Source of the DNA: RGIG2000 sp045612665
GTDB taxonomy: Bacteria; Bacillota; Clostridia; Oscillospirales; CAG-272
Length of the DNA stretch: 64,000 bases
Direction of reading: 5' to 3'
NCBI GenBank assembly: GCA_045612665.1
Contig: JAZKZO010000038.1
Span: 1 to 64,000 of the forward strand
Shown here: positions 44,753 to 54,178 of the stretch, in pieces
Numbering within the stretch: the stretch's first letter is position 1
How the letters are laid out: every line of letters starts with the position of its first letter
Program-made: the position numbers and the translations under genes
The notes under the pieces: model-generated
Databases searched by the model: none
Told to the model about the DNA's origin: nothing
Seen by the model: the letters and a program-made list of their open reading frames with translations, nothing else

Positions 44753-46855
44753 TTAGTTGTTCTTTGCACGGGTTGCAATGATTGCATCCTGTACGCTCTT
44801 TGGAACCTCAGCGAAGTGGTCAGGCTCCATTGAGTAGTTAGCTCTTCCCTGTGTGGATGAACGGAGAGTTGTTGCATAACCGAACATTTCAGCAAGTGGA
44901 ACCATAGCGGTGATCTGTTGAGCACCAGCAACAGGGTCCATAGACTGGATTTGTCCACGACGAGAGTTAAGAGTACCGATAACGTCTCCCATGTAATCAT
45001 CAGGAGTTACAACTACAACCTTCATAATTGGCTCAGTAAGAACAGGGTCTGCCTTTCTCATAGCTTCCTTGAAAGCCATAGAAGCAGCGATCTTAAATGC
45101 CATTTCGGATGAGTCAACTTCGTGGTATGATCCATCATAGAGAGTTATCTTAAAGTCAACAACGTTGTAGCCTGCGAGTACACCGGTCTGAGATGCAGCC
45201 TGAATACCTGCGTCAACACATGGGATGTATTCCTTTGGAATAGCACCACCAACAACCTTGTTGATGAATTCGTAGCCCTTACCTGGCTCGTTTGGTTCCA
45301 TAATGATCTTAACGTGACCATATTGACCCTTACCACCAGACTGACGAGCATACTTGTGGTCAACATCAGCGCTTCTTCTGATTGTTTCCTTATAAGCAAC
45401 CTGTGGCTTACCAACGTTAGCCTCTACCTTGAATTCACGAAGGAGACGGTCAACAATGATCTCGAGGTGAAGCTCACCCATTCCGGCGATGATTGTTTGT
45501 CCTGTTTCCTCATCAGTGTAGGTTCTAAATGTTGGGTCTTCCTCAGCAAGCTTTGCAAGAGCAAGTCCCATCTTTTCCTGTCCAGCCTTAGTCTTAGGCT
45601 CAACAGCAACACGGATAACTGGCTCTGGGAATTCCATTGATTCAAGAATAATAGGAGCCTTTTCGTCACAGAAGGTATCACCTGTTGTGGTATTCTTTAC
45701 ACCGATAACGGCTGCGATATCACCTGCATAGCATACGTCGATATCAGCTCTATCGTTAGCGTGCATTTGAAGAATACGACCGAATCTCTCTGTCTTATCC
45801 TTTGAGGAGTTATAAACTGTTGTACCTGCTTGAACTGCACCTGAATATACGCGGAAGAAGCAAAGCTTTCCAACGAATGGGTCAGTCATAATCTTGAATG
45901 CAAGTGCGGAGAATGGTTCTGTGTCGCTTGAGTGACGAACATCCTCTTCACCTGTTTCTGGGTTTACACCCTTGATAGCAGGGATATCAGTAGGAGCAGG
46001 CATATACTCGATAACTGCATCGAGAAGCTTTTGTACTCCCTTGTTCTTATAAGATGTTCCGCAAGTTACAGGAACGATCTTGTTTTCAATTACAGCCTTA
46101 CGAAGTGCAGCCTTGAGTTCTTCCATAGAAGGCTCCTCGCCCTCAAGGTACATCATCATAAGATCGTCATCGGTTTCGCAGATAGACTCGATCAAGTTTG
46201 ATCTATACTCTTCTGCCTTTGAAAGCATATCAGCAGGGATATCTTCAACTCTCATATCCTTACCGAGGTCGTCGTAATAAACGTCAGCCTTCATTTCAAA
46301 AAGGTCGATGATACCTTTAAAAGTGTCTTCAGAGCCGATTGGCAACTGAATCGGAACTGCGTTAGCATGGAGTCTTTCCTTCATCATGCCTACAACTCTA
46401 TAGAAGTCTGCACCCATGATGTCCATCTTGTTAACGTATGCCATACGTGGCACGCCGTACTCGTCAGCCTGTCTCCATACGGTTTCAGACTGAGGCTCTA
46501 CGCCGCCCTTCGCACAGAAAACGGTAACAGATCCGTCAAGTACTTTAAGAGAACGCTGTACCTCAACGGTGAAGTCAACGTGGCCAGGGGTATCAATGAT
46601 GTTGATACGAGTTGCTGGGAACTGACCTGCTGAGCCTGCCCAGAAGCATGTAGTAGCAGCAGAAGTAATTGTGATACCTCTTTCCTGCTCCTGTGCCATC
46701 CAGTCCATTGTAGCAGATCCTTCGTGAGTTTCACCTATTTTGTGTGTTTTACCAGTGTAAAACAAGATACGCTCGGTAGTAGTGGTCTTACCTGCGTCGA
46801 TATGAGCCATAATACCGATATTACGAGTATTTTCAAGTGAATATTCTCTTGGCAT
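44753..46855 (-). CDS. fusA: elongation factor G
   Basis: A 700-residue translocase GTPase. G1 AHIDAGKT (residues 17-24), G3 DTPGHVDFT, G4 NKMD, and domains III-V with the domain IV loop are all in place; length is the standard one. GAAAGGA precedes the start, 31 bases after rpsG. Codon use is strongly biased, as in the other str genes. Confidence 0.98.
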   Translation of the reverse strand: MPREYSLENTRNIGIMAHIDAGKTTTTERILFYTGKTHKIGETHEGSATMDWMAQEQERGITITSAATTCFWAGSAGQFPATRINIIDTPGHVDFTVEVQRSLKVLDGSVTVFCAKGGVEPQSETVWRQADEYGVPRMAYVNKMDIMGADFYRVVGMMKERLHANAVPIQLPIGSEDTFKGIIDLFEMKADVYYDDLGKDMRVEDIPADMLSKAEEYRSNLIESICETDDDLMMMYLEGEEPSMEELKAALRKAVIENKIVPVTCGTSYKNKGVQKLLDAVIEYMPAPTDIPAIKGVNPETGEEDVRHSSDTEPFSALAFKIMTDPFVGKLCFFRVYSGAVQAGTTVYNSSKDKTERFGRILQMHANDRADIDVCYAGDIAAVIGVKNTTTGDTFCDEKAPIILESMEFPEPVIRVAVEPKTKAGQEKMGLALAKLAEEDPTFRTYTDEETGQTIIAGMGELHLEIIVDRLLREFKVEANVGKPQVAYKETIRRSADVDHKYARQSGGKGQYGHVKIIMEPNEPGKGYEFINKVVGGAIPKEYIPCVDAGIQAASQTGVLAGYNVVDFKITLYDGSYHEVDSSEMAFKIAASMAFKEAMRKADPVLTEPIMKVVVVTPDDYMGDVIGTLNSRRGQIQSMDPVAGAQQITAMVPLAEMFGYATTLRSSTQGRANYSMEPDHFAEVPKSVQDAIIATRAKNN

Positions 46856-46886
46856 CTGTTTTTCCTTTCATGCGATTAGGACGCAA

Positions 46887-47357
46887 TTAATATCTGTAAT
46901 GAGCGAAAGCCTTGTTAGCTTCTGCCATTCTATGTGTTTCTTCTTTCTTCTTGAAAGCTCCACCCATGCTATTCTTAGCATCGAGGATTTCGCCTGCAAG
47001 TCTCTCAGCCATGGTCTTTTCACCACGGTTTCTTGAGTAGTTTGTGATCCAACGAAGACCAAGTGTTTGTCTTCTCTCAGCTCTTACTTCCATAGGTACC
47101 TGATAGTTAGAGCCACCAATACGGCGAGCCTTAACCTCCAATACAGGCATTACGTTCTCAAGAGCCTGAGTGAATGCTTCAAGTCCGTTTTGACCAGTCT
47201 TTTCTTCAACCATCTTGAATGCGTCGTAAACAATCTTTTGAGCAACGCCCTTCTTACCATCAAGCATAATGTTGTTGATGAGCTTTGTTACGAGCTTTGA
47301 ATTATAAAGTGGATCTGGCAAAACATCTCTTTTGGAAATTTGACCTCTTCTCGGCAC
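46887..47357 (-). CDS. rpsG: 30S ribosomal protein S7
   Basis: A 156-residue S7, the primary assembly protein of the 30S head. The start is GTG at 47357, not the ATG six codons upstream: that ATG lies in the ribosome binding site (ATGAAGGAGG), while the GTG is 8 bases after AAGGAGG and gives the exact family length and the usual N-terminus VPRRGQISKRDVLPDPLYNSK. In E. coli S7 controls the operon by binding the rpsL-rpsG spacer; here that spacer is 155 bases and holds half of an inverted repeat. Confidence 0.96.
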   Translation of the reverse strand: MPRRGQISKRDVLPDPLYNSKLVTKLINNIMLDGKKGVAQKIVYDAFKMVEEKTGQNGLEAFTQALENVMPVLEVKARRIGGSNYQVPMEVRAERRQTLGLRWITNYSRNRGEKTMAERLAGEILDAKNSMGGAFKKKEETHRMAEANKAFAHYRY

Positions 47358-47442
47358 TTTACTTCCCTCCTTCATTAAAAATATGATATCATTGGTACTC
47401 GAAAGAAAATTCTCCCGTTCAGTCCGTCAAGTGTCACTGATA

Positions 47443-47459
47443 ATAAACATTTATTCAGA
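47443..47459. repeat. 17-bp inverted repeat, right partner of 47946-47962
   Basis: ATAAACATTTATTCAGA on the plus strand, in the rpsL-rpsG spacer. Its complement matches the copy in the rpsL leader at 16 of 17 positions, so the two can pair in the mRNA across the whole rpsL gene. Confidence 0.7.
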
Positions 47460-47512
47460 TTGACAAGTTCGGAACCTTGGTAAATTTAACTTTTAAGATT
47501 ACCTCGCTAAGC

Positions 47513-47929
47513 TTATTTCTTCTTAGCGCGCTTTGCACCGTACTTAGAACGGCTTTGGTTACGGTTTGCTACGCCTTGTGCGTCGAGCGTACCGCGGATA
47601 ATGTGGTAACGGCATCCAGGCAAGTCACGAACTCTTCCTCCGCGAATAAGAACAACTGAGTGCTCCTGAAGGTTGTGTCCGATACCAGGAATGTAGGATG
47701 TTACTTCCATACCGTTTGTGAGCTTAACTCTTGCAATCTTACGAAGAGCTGAGTTTGGCTTCTTAGGTGTGGTTGTTGTAACCTTTGTACAAACGCCTCT
47801 CTTTTGAGGTGCGCTTTGTTCAACTACTTTATTCTTCAATGTGTTGAATGTTGATTGAAGAACTGGTGTCTTGGACTTGTAGGTCTTATCCGATCTACCT
47901 TGTCTTACCAATTGGTTAAAGGTTGGCAT
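47513..47929 (-). CDS. rpsL: 30S ribosomal protein S12
   Basis: A 138-residue S12, part of the decoding centre. The loop PKKPNSALRK has the wild-type Lys of streptomycin-sensitive proteins, and the PGCRYHIIRGTLD motif is intact. AAAAGGAGG lies directly upstream of the start. First gene of the str operon (rpsL-rpsG-fusA-tuf). Confidence 0.98.
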   Translation of the reverse strand: MPTFNQLVRQGRSDKTYKSKTPVLQSTFNTLKNKVVEQSAPQKRGVCTKVTTTTPKKPNSALRKIARVKLTNGMEVTSYIPGIGHNLQEHSVVLIRGGRVRDLPGCRYHIIRGTLDAQGVANRNQSRSKYGAKRAKKK

Positions 47930-48054
47930 TTTTTTCCTCCTTTTCTCAGAATAAATGTTTATACATCAGCCCCTTGCGGGACGAGGTACCGTTTTCTTGG
48001 TGCTCCTTATATATAGGCGCAATTATACCTTTTTAATGGAAATACACCGAACAC
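47930..48054 (-). promoter_or_regulatory. rpsL leader region
   Basis: About 120 transcribed bases between the -10 box and rpsL. It holds a short hairpin CCC-GCAA-GGG (47970-47980), the left partner of the inverted repeat (47946-47962) and the ribosome binding site. No known riboswitch was recognised. Confidence 0.5.
47946..47962. repeat. 17-bp inverted repeat, left partner of 47443-47459
   Basis: TCAGAATAAATGTTTAT on the plus strand, immediately upstream of the rpsL ribosome binding site. Confidence 0.7.
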
Positions 48055-48083
48055 ATTATATCACTTAAAATAAATTGTGTCAA
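48055..48083 (-). promoter_or_regulatory. consensus promoter of the str operon
   Basis: Minus strand: TTGACA (48078-48083), 17-bp spacer, TATAAT (48055-48060). Confidence 0.9.
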
Positions 48084-48194
48084 GAAAAAGTGATTTTTTT
48101 AAATAAATTCTACATATTGCACAAAAAAATCGAGATTTACCATTCTCTTTGTGTGGATTTTTAGGGCAATATTCACAAAAATTTGCGTTTTTTA

Positions 48195-48229
48195 AAGAAA
48201 ATCACAGCTTGTCGGCTGTGATTTTTCTT
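48195..48229 (-). terminator. terminator of ftsZ
   Basis: GAAAATCACAGC and GCTGTGATTTTTC around TTGTCG; the minus-strand T-run is short (TTTTCTTT). Confidence 0.7.
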
Positions 48230-48256
48230 CATTTAGTTAATAGTTATTATATAAGA

Positions 48257-49369
48257 TTAGTACTTTTTAGAGCTAAATTCTTCGCCCTGATTTTTTCTTG
48301 CCTTGTTAATCATATCGATTATGTCAGCACAGTCATCCTCTTGGATAACCGGTGCTTGCTTAAGCTCGATTTCATCAACAACCTCGGCATCAATCTTGAT
48401 GTTCTTATTAGGAAGCTTATCAAATCCGGTCGCGATAATGGTAACCTTAACGGTATCCTCGAGAGTCGGGTCAAAGGTAGCGCCCCAAATGATATTTGCG
48501 TCAATTGCAGCCTCCTCGGTAATCATTGAGGAAGCAACATCAATCTCGTCAAGCTCAACGTCGGGAGAAACGGTTATGTTAATTACAATACCGTGTGCAC
48601 CGTTGATTGAGGTTTCAAGAAGTGGGCTACTGATAGCAGACTTCGCAGCCTCGATAGCCTTATTAGGTCCTTTAGCCTCGCCAACACCCATGTGGGCAAG
48701 ACCTGCGTTTCTCATAACCGAGGAAACGTCGGCAAAGTCGAGGTTTACAAATCCAACTACGTTGATAAGGTCGGAAATACTCTTAACACCGTGCTTCAAA
48801 ACGTCGTCCGCCTTTGCAAACGCGTTCATAAGAGTAATCTTCTCCTCTGACACCTCTTTGAGTCTTTCGTTAGGAATAACGACAAGGGAGTCTACATATT
48901 TTGAGAGCTCCTTAATACCGGAGTCAGCCTGCGACATTCTGCGTCCGCCCTCAAATTTGAAGGGCTTTGTAACAATTCCTACTGTGAGTATTCCAAGCTC
49001 CTTCGCAACTCTTGCAACAACAGGAGCAGCACCAGTACCTGTTCCACCACCCATACCGGTAGCAACGAACACCATATCCGCACCGTCAAGTGCTTTTCTT
49101 ATTTCATCAACGCTTTCCTCAGCTGCACGAAGTCCCATTTCAGGGTTAGCACCTGCACCGTTACCTTTGGTAACCTGCTCACCGATACAAATTCTTGTAG
49201 CAGCCTCGCTTTTCAAAAGTGCAGGACGGTCAGTATTAACCGCGATAAACTGCACTCCCTTTATATTCGAGGAAATCATTCTATTTACTGCGTTGTTTCC
49301 GCCACCGCCTACTCCAACGACTCTTATATCAACACCTGATTCAAAATCATTATCAAGCTCAAAAGCCAT
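48257..49369 (-). CDS. ftsZ: cell division protein FtsZ
   Basis: A 370-residue tubulin homologue that forms the division ring. The nucleotide-binding signature GMGGGTGTGAAP (about residues 105-116), the N-terminal GVGGGGNNAVNRM motif and the T7 loop NLDFADV are clear. The C-terminal linker is short and the extreme C-terminal peptide is hard to identify (…IDMINKARKNQGEEFSSKKY). Start at 49369 after GGAGG; an upstream in-frame start lacks a ribosome binding site. It is monocistronic, away from other division genes. Confidence 0.96.
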   Translation of the reverse strand: MAFELDNDFESGVDIRVVGVGGGGNNAVNRMISSNIKGVQFIAVNTDRPALLKSEAATRICIGEQVTKGNGAGANPEMGLRAAEESVDEIRKALDGADMVFVATGMGGGTGTGAAPVVARVAKELGILTVGIVTKPFKFEGGRRMSQADSGIKELSKYVDSLVVIPNERLKEVSEEKITLMNAFAKADDVLKHGVKSISDLINVVGFVNLDFADVSSVMRNAGLAHMGVGEAKGPNKAIEAAKSAISSPLLETSINGAHGIVINITVSPDVELDEIDVASSMITEEAAIDANIIWGATFDPTLEDTVKVTIIATGFDKLPNKNIKIDAEVVDEIELKQAPVIQEDDCADIIDMINKARKNQGEEFSSKKY

Positions 49370-49584
49370 TTTATACCTCCATCCGAGCAAAAAAGCCCGT
49401 ACATTATTTCTCATTTTATATGATACAACATTTTTCGAAGCTTTTCAAGGGCTATTTAAAAAATAATTAAATATTTAAATTCGTAAAATTAATAATTGAC
49501 AACTCAACATTTTTAGTGTAAAATATCAATGGAGAGCTCGCGCTCGCATCGTCTTTTCTAAGGCGTTCACTTTAAGGAGAATTT

Positions 49585-51429
49585 ATGAGAAAGTCTTTAA
49601 CCTACAAGCTTAAGCCTTGGCTTTTATCACTGGCATTTTGCATATGCTATGTATTTTCAATATTCTTTAACCATTCGTTTATTTTCCAACACGACGTGTG
49701 GCACTTTTTCAGCGATGGCTGGAGCTTCTCGCTCGTTGGTCTTGCGATAACGATTGCGGGCGTATGGCTAACCAAGCTTCACCACTGTGCTCTTTCGCAC
49801 GTTGGAATGACAGAGCTTTCTAAGGTTGTTGGAATCAATGCGACCATCCTGATTGCAAATATTATCATTTGCGCTTTGCCTGTTTCCTGCATTACGCCTC
49901 AGGGCTGTGTGGTTATCTTTCTTCTAGGAAACGCTACGTTCTTGGGACTTTTGTTCTCGTATAGAATTTTGGCTGCTACTCGCAGATACATAAGCATGCG
50001 CAAAAACGAAAAGGGAAAGAAAACTCTTATCGTAGGTGCGGGCAAGGCAGGCGTTGCCATTGCCAAGGAAATACTCAATTCAAATAAATTAAGCTATTCT
50101 CTTGTAGGATTTATCGATGACGACCCTGCAAAGCAACACACCTCAATCTTCGGATATCACGTTCTTGGATATTCAACCGATATTCCGGCATTAGTTAAAG
50201 AAAACAAGATTGAAACGATTATTATTGCAATTCCATCAGCCGACGTCGAGGTTATAAAGCAGTTATCCTCTACCTGTGTTGCTTGCAAGTGCGAGGTTAA
50301 GGTTCTCCCCGGCATTTATCAGCTTATAAACGGACAGGTTTCGGTTCAGCGTCTTCGCGACGTTGATATAAACGACCTCTTGGGCAGAGATCCCGTACAA
50401 ACAAATCTTGACGAGGTTATGGGCTACATTGAGGGTCAAACCGTTCTTGTAACAGGTGGCGGTGGCTCTATCGGTAGTGAGCTTTGCAGACAAATTGCCG
50501 ACCATTCGCCAAAAAGACTTATTATCGTTGACATTTACGAAAACACCACGTACGACGTTCAGCTTGAACTAAAGAGAAAGCATCCCGAGCTTGATCTCAT
50601 TGTTTTAATCGCTTCTATTCGCGATAGCTCAAGAATGGATGCAATTTTCAATCTTTACCGTCCCGACATTGTATTCCATGCGGCTGCACACAAGCACGTT
50701 CCTCTAATGGAAGACTCGCCAAACGAGGCTGTTAAGAATAACATCATCGGCACATACAAGGTTGCAAAATGCGCCGACAAATACTCAGTTAAAACCTTTG
50801 TTCAAATTTCCACGGACAAGGCGGTTAATCCCACTAACATAATGGGTGCGACAAAGCGCGTTTGTGAAATGATTATTCAGTATTTTGCCAAAATCTCCAA
50901 AACATCCTTCGTTGCGGTAAGATTTGGTAACGTTCTTGGCTCTAACGGCTCGGTAATTCCTCTCTTTAAAAAGCAAATTGAGGCAGGCGGACCTGTAACC
51001 GTAACTCACAAGGACATAATAAGATACTTTATGACCATTCCTGAGGCGGTAAGCCTTGTGCTTCAAGCAGGCGCTTATGCAAAGGGTGGCGAGATATTCG
51101 TGCTTGATATGGGTGAGCAGGTTAAAATTTACGACCTTGCAAAGAACCTCATCCGTCTTTCAGGCTACGAGCCCGGTAAGGATATTAAAATTGAAATCAC
51201 GGGTCTTCGTCCAGGCGAAAAGCTCTACGAGGAGCGTCTTATGGCTGAGGAAGGACTTATCAAGACGGCAAACGACAAGATAAGCATCGGAAAGCCTATT
51301 GACTTTGACGAGGACAAGCTTATCGAGGTTTTGGACAAGCTTTACGACGAGGCCTATGCCGAAAGCGACGACATAAAGAGGCTCGTTAAGGAATTAGTTC
51401 CAACATATCAAATTTACAAAGAGCAATAA
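49585..51429 (+). CDS. membrane-bound nucleotide-sugar 4,6-dehydratase (PglF/CapD type)
   Basis: A 614-residue protein: four N-terminal membrane helices (residues 1-135), a CoA-binding-like Rossmann domain with VGAGKAGVAIAKE (about 150-162), and an SDR domain with the cofactor loop TGGGGSIGSELCRQI (about 296-310). The segment QISTDKAVNPTNIMGATKR has Met where classical SDR enzymes have the catalytic Tyr, a known trait of the large membrane UDP-GlcNAc 4,6-dehydratases such as PglF. It starts bacillosamine or similar sugar synthesis for surface glycans. TTTAAGGAG before the start; own terminator. Confidence 0.9.
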   Translation: MRKSLTYKLKPWLLSLAFCICYVFSIFFNHSFIFQHDVWHFFSDGWSFSLVGLAITIAGVWLTKLHHCALSHVGMTELSKVVGINATILIANIIICALPVSCITPQGCVVIFLLGNATFLGLLFSYRILAATRRYISMRKNEKGKKTLIVGAGKAGVAIAKEILNSNKLSYSLVGFIDDDPAKQHTSIFGYHVLGYSTDIPALVKENKIETIIIAIPSADVEVIKQLSSTCVACKCEVKVLPGIYQLINGQVSVQRLRDVDINDLLGRDPVQTNLDEVMGYIEGQTVLVTGGGGSIGSELCRQIADHSPKRLIIVDIYENTTYDVQLELKRKHPELDLIVLIASIRDSSRMDAIFNLYRPDIVFHAAAHKHVPLMEDSPNEAVKNNIIGTYKVAKCADKYSVKTFVQISTDKAVNPTNIMGATKRVCEMIIQYFAKISKTSFVAVRFGNVLGSNGSVIPLFKKQIEAGGPVTVTHKDIIRYFMTIPEAVSLVLQAGAYAKGGEIFVLDMGEQVKIYDLAKNLIRLSGYEPGKDIKIEITGLRPGEKLYEERLMAEEGLIKTANDKISIGKPIDFDEDKLIEVLDKLYDEAYAESDDIKRLVKELVPTYQIYKEQ

Positions 51430-51430
51430 A

Positions 51431-51464
51431 CAAAAATCTCCAACCGAGTGGTTGGAGATTTTAT
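51431..51464 (+). terminator. terminator after the dehydratase gene
   Basis: AAAATCTCCAACC and GGTTGGAGATTTT around GAGT; bidirectional, abutting the end of the GH3 gene. Confidence 0.88.
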
Positions 51465-51465
51465 T

Positions 51466-54177
51466 TTATGCAAGGAATCTTACCTTCTCTATTTTCACGT
51501 CTGCCTTAGATGAGAAAACAACCTGCTTTGCCCAGTTCATTATTGAAATAGGAGTTTTGATTATTCCTGCTTTGCCGTTTGTTCCCTTTGCTACGGCAGT
51601 GCAAGCACCTGCGTGGTCTATCTTCGCATCAATGCTGATTTGTGCAAGCTCGGGAAGTGGTGAGGTGAATTCTATTTCAAGAATATATTTTCCCGATTTT
51701 TCGAATTTCACGCTTACAGGCTTATCGAGCTCAATATTTTCAAATACGCAAATTTCGTTCATATTTGTTGTATCAAGGTCGGTCAAGTCGTATTTGAAGC
51801 CGTTTGCCTTGAAACGCTCATATGCGTGTGTGTACATTACGAAATTACAAATATTTATAGCGCAAACCTGAAGCTCTGCTCTTGTAAGATATCCGCTTTC
51901 AAGAGCTCTTGGAAGGTTGTCGTTATTCGTTTTTGCATTTTCCATTACCATATAAACATCGTTTACAGCCTTAACCATTGATGCAAAATCATCGTTGCTC
52001 TCGTTTCCGTCAAGGTCTGTGAGCTTAGCCCACCAGTCGGTCATTACAAAGCCGTCATATTTCCATTCGTCGCGAAGGAGAGTCTTTGTAAGGTCGTAGC
52101 AGGATGCCGCGTGAATACCGTTTACACAGTTATAAGCGGTCATAATTGCCTTAACACCACCGTCCTTTACTGCAATTTCGAATGGGCGAGCATAGATTTC
52201 TCTTAGTGCTCTTTCGGAAATTACGGAATCGGTATGGTGTCTGTGCCACTCTTGGCTATTTGCCATAAAGTGCTTGATTGTGCAATAAACGCCTGCGTTA
52301 GAGAGTCCCTTTGAGATAGCAACTGCCATTGTGCCAGCAAGATATGGGTCCTCGGAGAAATACTCGAAGTTTCTACCGTTAAGTGGGCTTCTGTGAATGT
52401 TTATTCCAGGGCCAAGAATTACGTCTATTTCATATGCGGTCATTTCAACGCCCTCAAGCGCATAAAGCTCGCTTACAAGGTCGGTGTTGAAGGTACATGC
52501 AAGACAGGTTCCGTTTGGCATTGAGGTTGCCAAAAGTCCGCTATCCATTCTAATTCCTGAAGGTCCGTCGGTTGTGCAAACAATCGGAATACCGTAAGAG
52601 ATAAGCTCCTCGGTAACTCCGCCAAAGCAAGAGCCTGTACCGGGGGTAACCTTAGGGCTATTCATTCCCTCACCTCTAACAAGGCAACAAAGCTCCTCGT
52701 CAGAAAGCTGAGCGACGAACTGCTCGACGGTTGCCTTTCCGTTTCTTACGTCCTCAAGCTTAATTCCCTTATTGCCTGTGTACGGTATTTCGGACGGAAG
52801 ATTTTCATTTACTCTTTCCTTCACAGAATAAGTGCGAAGTGGAGTTGGCTCATATGTAAGTGTATTATTTTCGCCCACATGCATACGGTCAAAAGGCTTA
52901 GTAGGAGAGAGTGCCTCGGTGCATTTTTCAACCACCTTAGTCTCACCCTGTGTGTATGTAAATACATTTTCGGCATCGCGAACGCTATTTCCTACATAGA
53001 TTTTATAGTCGCCACTCTCAAGCACGTAGCAGGATTTGTTTCCTGTTACGCCACTATCATCGTAGGCGCACATTTTGTCAATTTCGAATTCAAGCGTGAG
53101 CTTTTGCTCGGCGTTTGGCTCGAGAATATCGGTCTTTGCATATGCAATAAGCTCTCTTGCGCTCTTGCCAAGCTTGCCCTTTGGAGCACCGAAATAAACC
53201 TGAACGACCTCCTTGCCTGCCACCTTGCCTGTGTTTTTAACTGTAGCTTCAACAGTGATTTTATTGCCGTTTACCTGTGCGCTTGCACTTGTGTTAAAGG
53301 TGGTATAGGAAAGACCGAAGCCGAACGGATAAAGCACCTTATCCTTGGCAACGCTCTCGAAATAACGATAGCCAACATAGATATCCTCTTTATAGCGGTT
53401 TTCGTCCTTTTCACCGAAGCAAGAGGTAGATGGATAATCGGAAATATCGTATGCGATGGTGTCGGCAAGCTTACCGCTTGGGTTAACCTTGCCTGTAAGA
53501 ACGTCTGCGCACGCAAGACCTCCACACATACCGCCCTGCCACAAATAAAGCACGCTTGATACGTTGTATTTCTTTACCCATTTCATATCAATAATTGCGC
53601 CAACATTGAGCAAAACTATTGTATTTTCAAACACAGAGGTAACCTTTTTGATAAGCTCCTCTTCCCTTTGAGTCAAGAGATAGCTTCCCTCAGATGCCGA
53701 GTTGTCCTTGTCCTCTCCGGCAGTTCTACCGATAACGATTATCGCCTTATCACCGAATTTACGGGCGTCCTCGACTGTTGAAAGGTCGATTTCCATTTCC
53801 TCTTGGCACCAAGGCTCTTGTCCCCAGCCCTTACCGTAATCGAACGGATGGTCCTTCTTCCATTCCTCGTACTTTGCAAGAAGCTCCTCGTTGATTTCGA
53901 TGCCGTCGCACTCCTTTAAGCTATCTACGATATTTGTAACGTATTTTACATTAACAAGACCGCCCGAGCCTGTACCGCTCTTATAGTATTCTCTTTGAAT
54001 TCTACCGAAAACGGACACACGGTCGCCCTTTTTAAGAGGAAGCACGTCGTTTTTGTTTTCGAGCATTACAATGCCCTCGGTAGCTGAAACTCTTGAAAGC
54101 TCCTCAAGCTCCTTTATGCTGTCCTTTGGAAGTGAGCCGAGCTCGTAGCCCTTATAAGTGTTTTTTTCGTAACGCAT
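51466..54177 (-). CDS. glycoside hydrolase family 3 beta-glycosidase with reversed domain order
   Basis: A 903-residue cytoplasmic enzyme. The domain order is swapped relative to most GH3 enzymes: the alpha/beta sandwich (GH3 C-type; SATEGIVMLENKNDVLPL at about 30) and a fibronectin III-like domain (about 310-390) come first, and the catalytic barrel follows (about 500-850), with KHFMANSQEWHRH and the nucleophile Asp in GFVMTDWWA near residue 713. This order is known from Ruminococcus-type beta-glucosidases. I start at 54177, six bases after GGAG and one base after the cca stop. No signal peptide. Substrate likely a beta-gluco- or xylo-oligosaccharide; not assigned further. Confidence 0.9.
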   Translation of the reverse strand: MRYEKNTYKGYELGSLPKDSIKELEELSRVSATEGIVMLENKNDVLPLKKGDRVSVFGRIQREYYKSGTGSGGLVNVKYVTNIVDSLKECDGIEINEELLAKYEEWKKDHPFDYGKGWGQEPWCQEEMEIDLSTVEDARKFGDKAIIVIGRTAGEDKDNSASEGSYLLTQREEELIKKVTSVFENTIVLLNVGAIIDMKWVKKYNVSSVLYLWQGGMCGGLACADVLTGKVNPSGKLADTIAYDISDYPSTSCFGEKDENRYKEDIYVGYRYFESVAKDKVLYPFGFGLSYTTFNTSASAQVNGNKITVEATVKNTGKVAGKEVVQVYFGAPKGKLGKSARELIAYAKTDILEPNAEQKLTLEFEIDKMCAYDDSGVTGNKSCYVLESGDYKIYVGNSVRDAENVFTYTQGETKVVEKCTEALSPTKPFDRMHVGENNTLTYEPTPLRTYSVKERVNENLPSEIPYTGNKGIKLEDVRNGKATVEQFVAQLSDEELCCLVRGEGMNSPKVTPGTGSCFGGVTEELISYGIPIVCTTDGPSGIRMDSGLLATSMPNGTCLACTFNTDLVSELYALEGVEMTAYEIDVILGPGINIHRSPLNGRNFEYFSEDPYLAGTMAVAISKGLSNAGVYCTIKHFMANSQEWHRHHTDSVISERALREIYARPFEIAVKDGGVKAIMTAYNCVNGIHAASCYDLTKTLLRDEWKYDGFVMTDWWAKLTDLDGNESNDDFASMVKAVNDVYMVMENAKTNNDNLPRALESGYLTRAELQVCAINICNFVMYTHAYERFKANGFKYDLTDLDTTNMNEICVFENIELDKPVSVKFEKSGKYILEIEFTSPLPELAQISIDAKIDHAGACTAVAKGTNGKAGIIKTPISIMNWAKQVVFSSKADVKIEKVRFLA

Positions 54178-54178
54178 A

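Noticed and set aside
48303..49466. 387-residue plus-strand frame opposite ftsZ
   Set aside because: Long only because the GNN-rich codons of ftsZ leave few stops on the other strand; Ser/Thr/Ile-rich composition, no ribosome binding site, no family.
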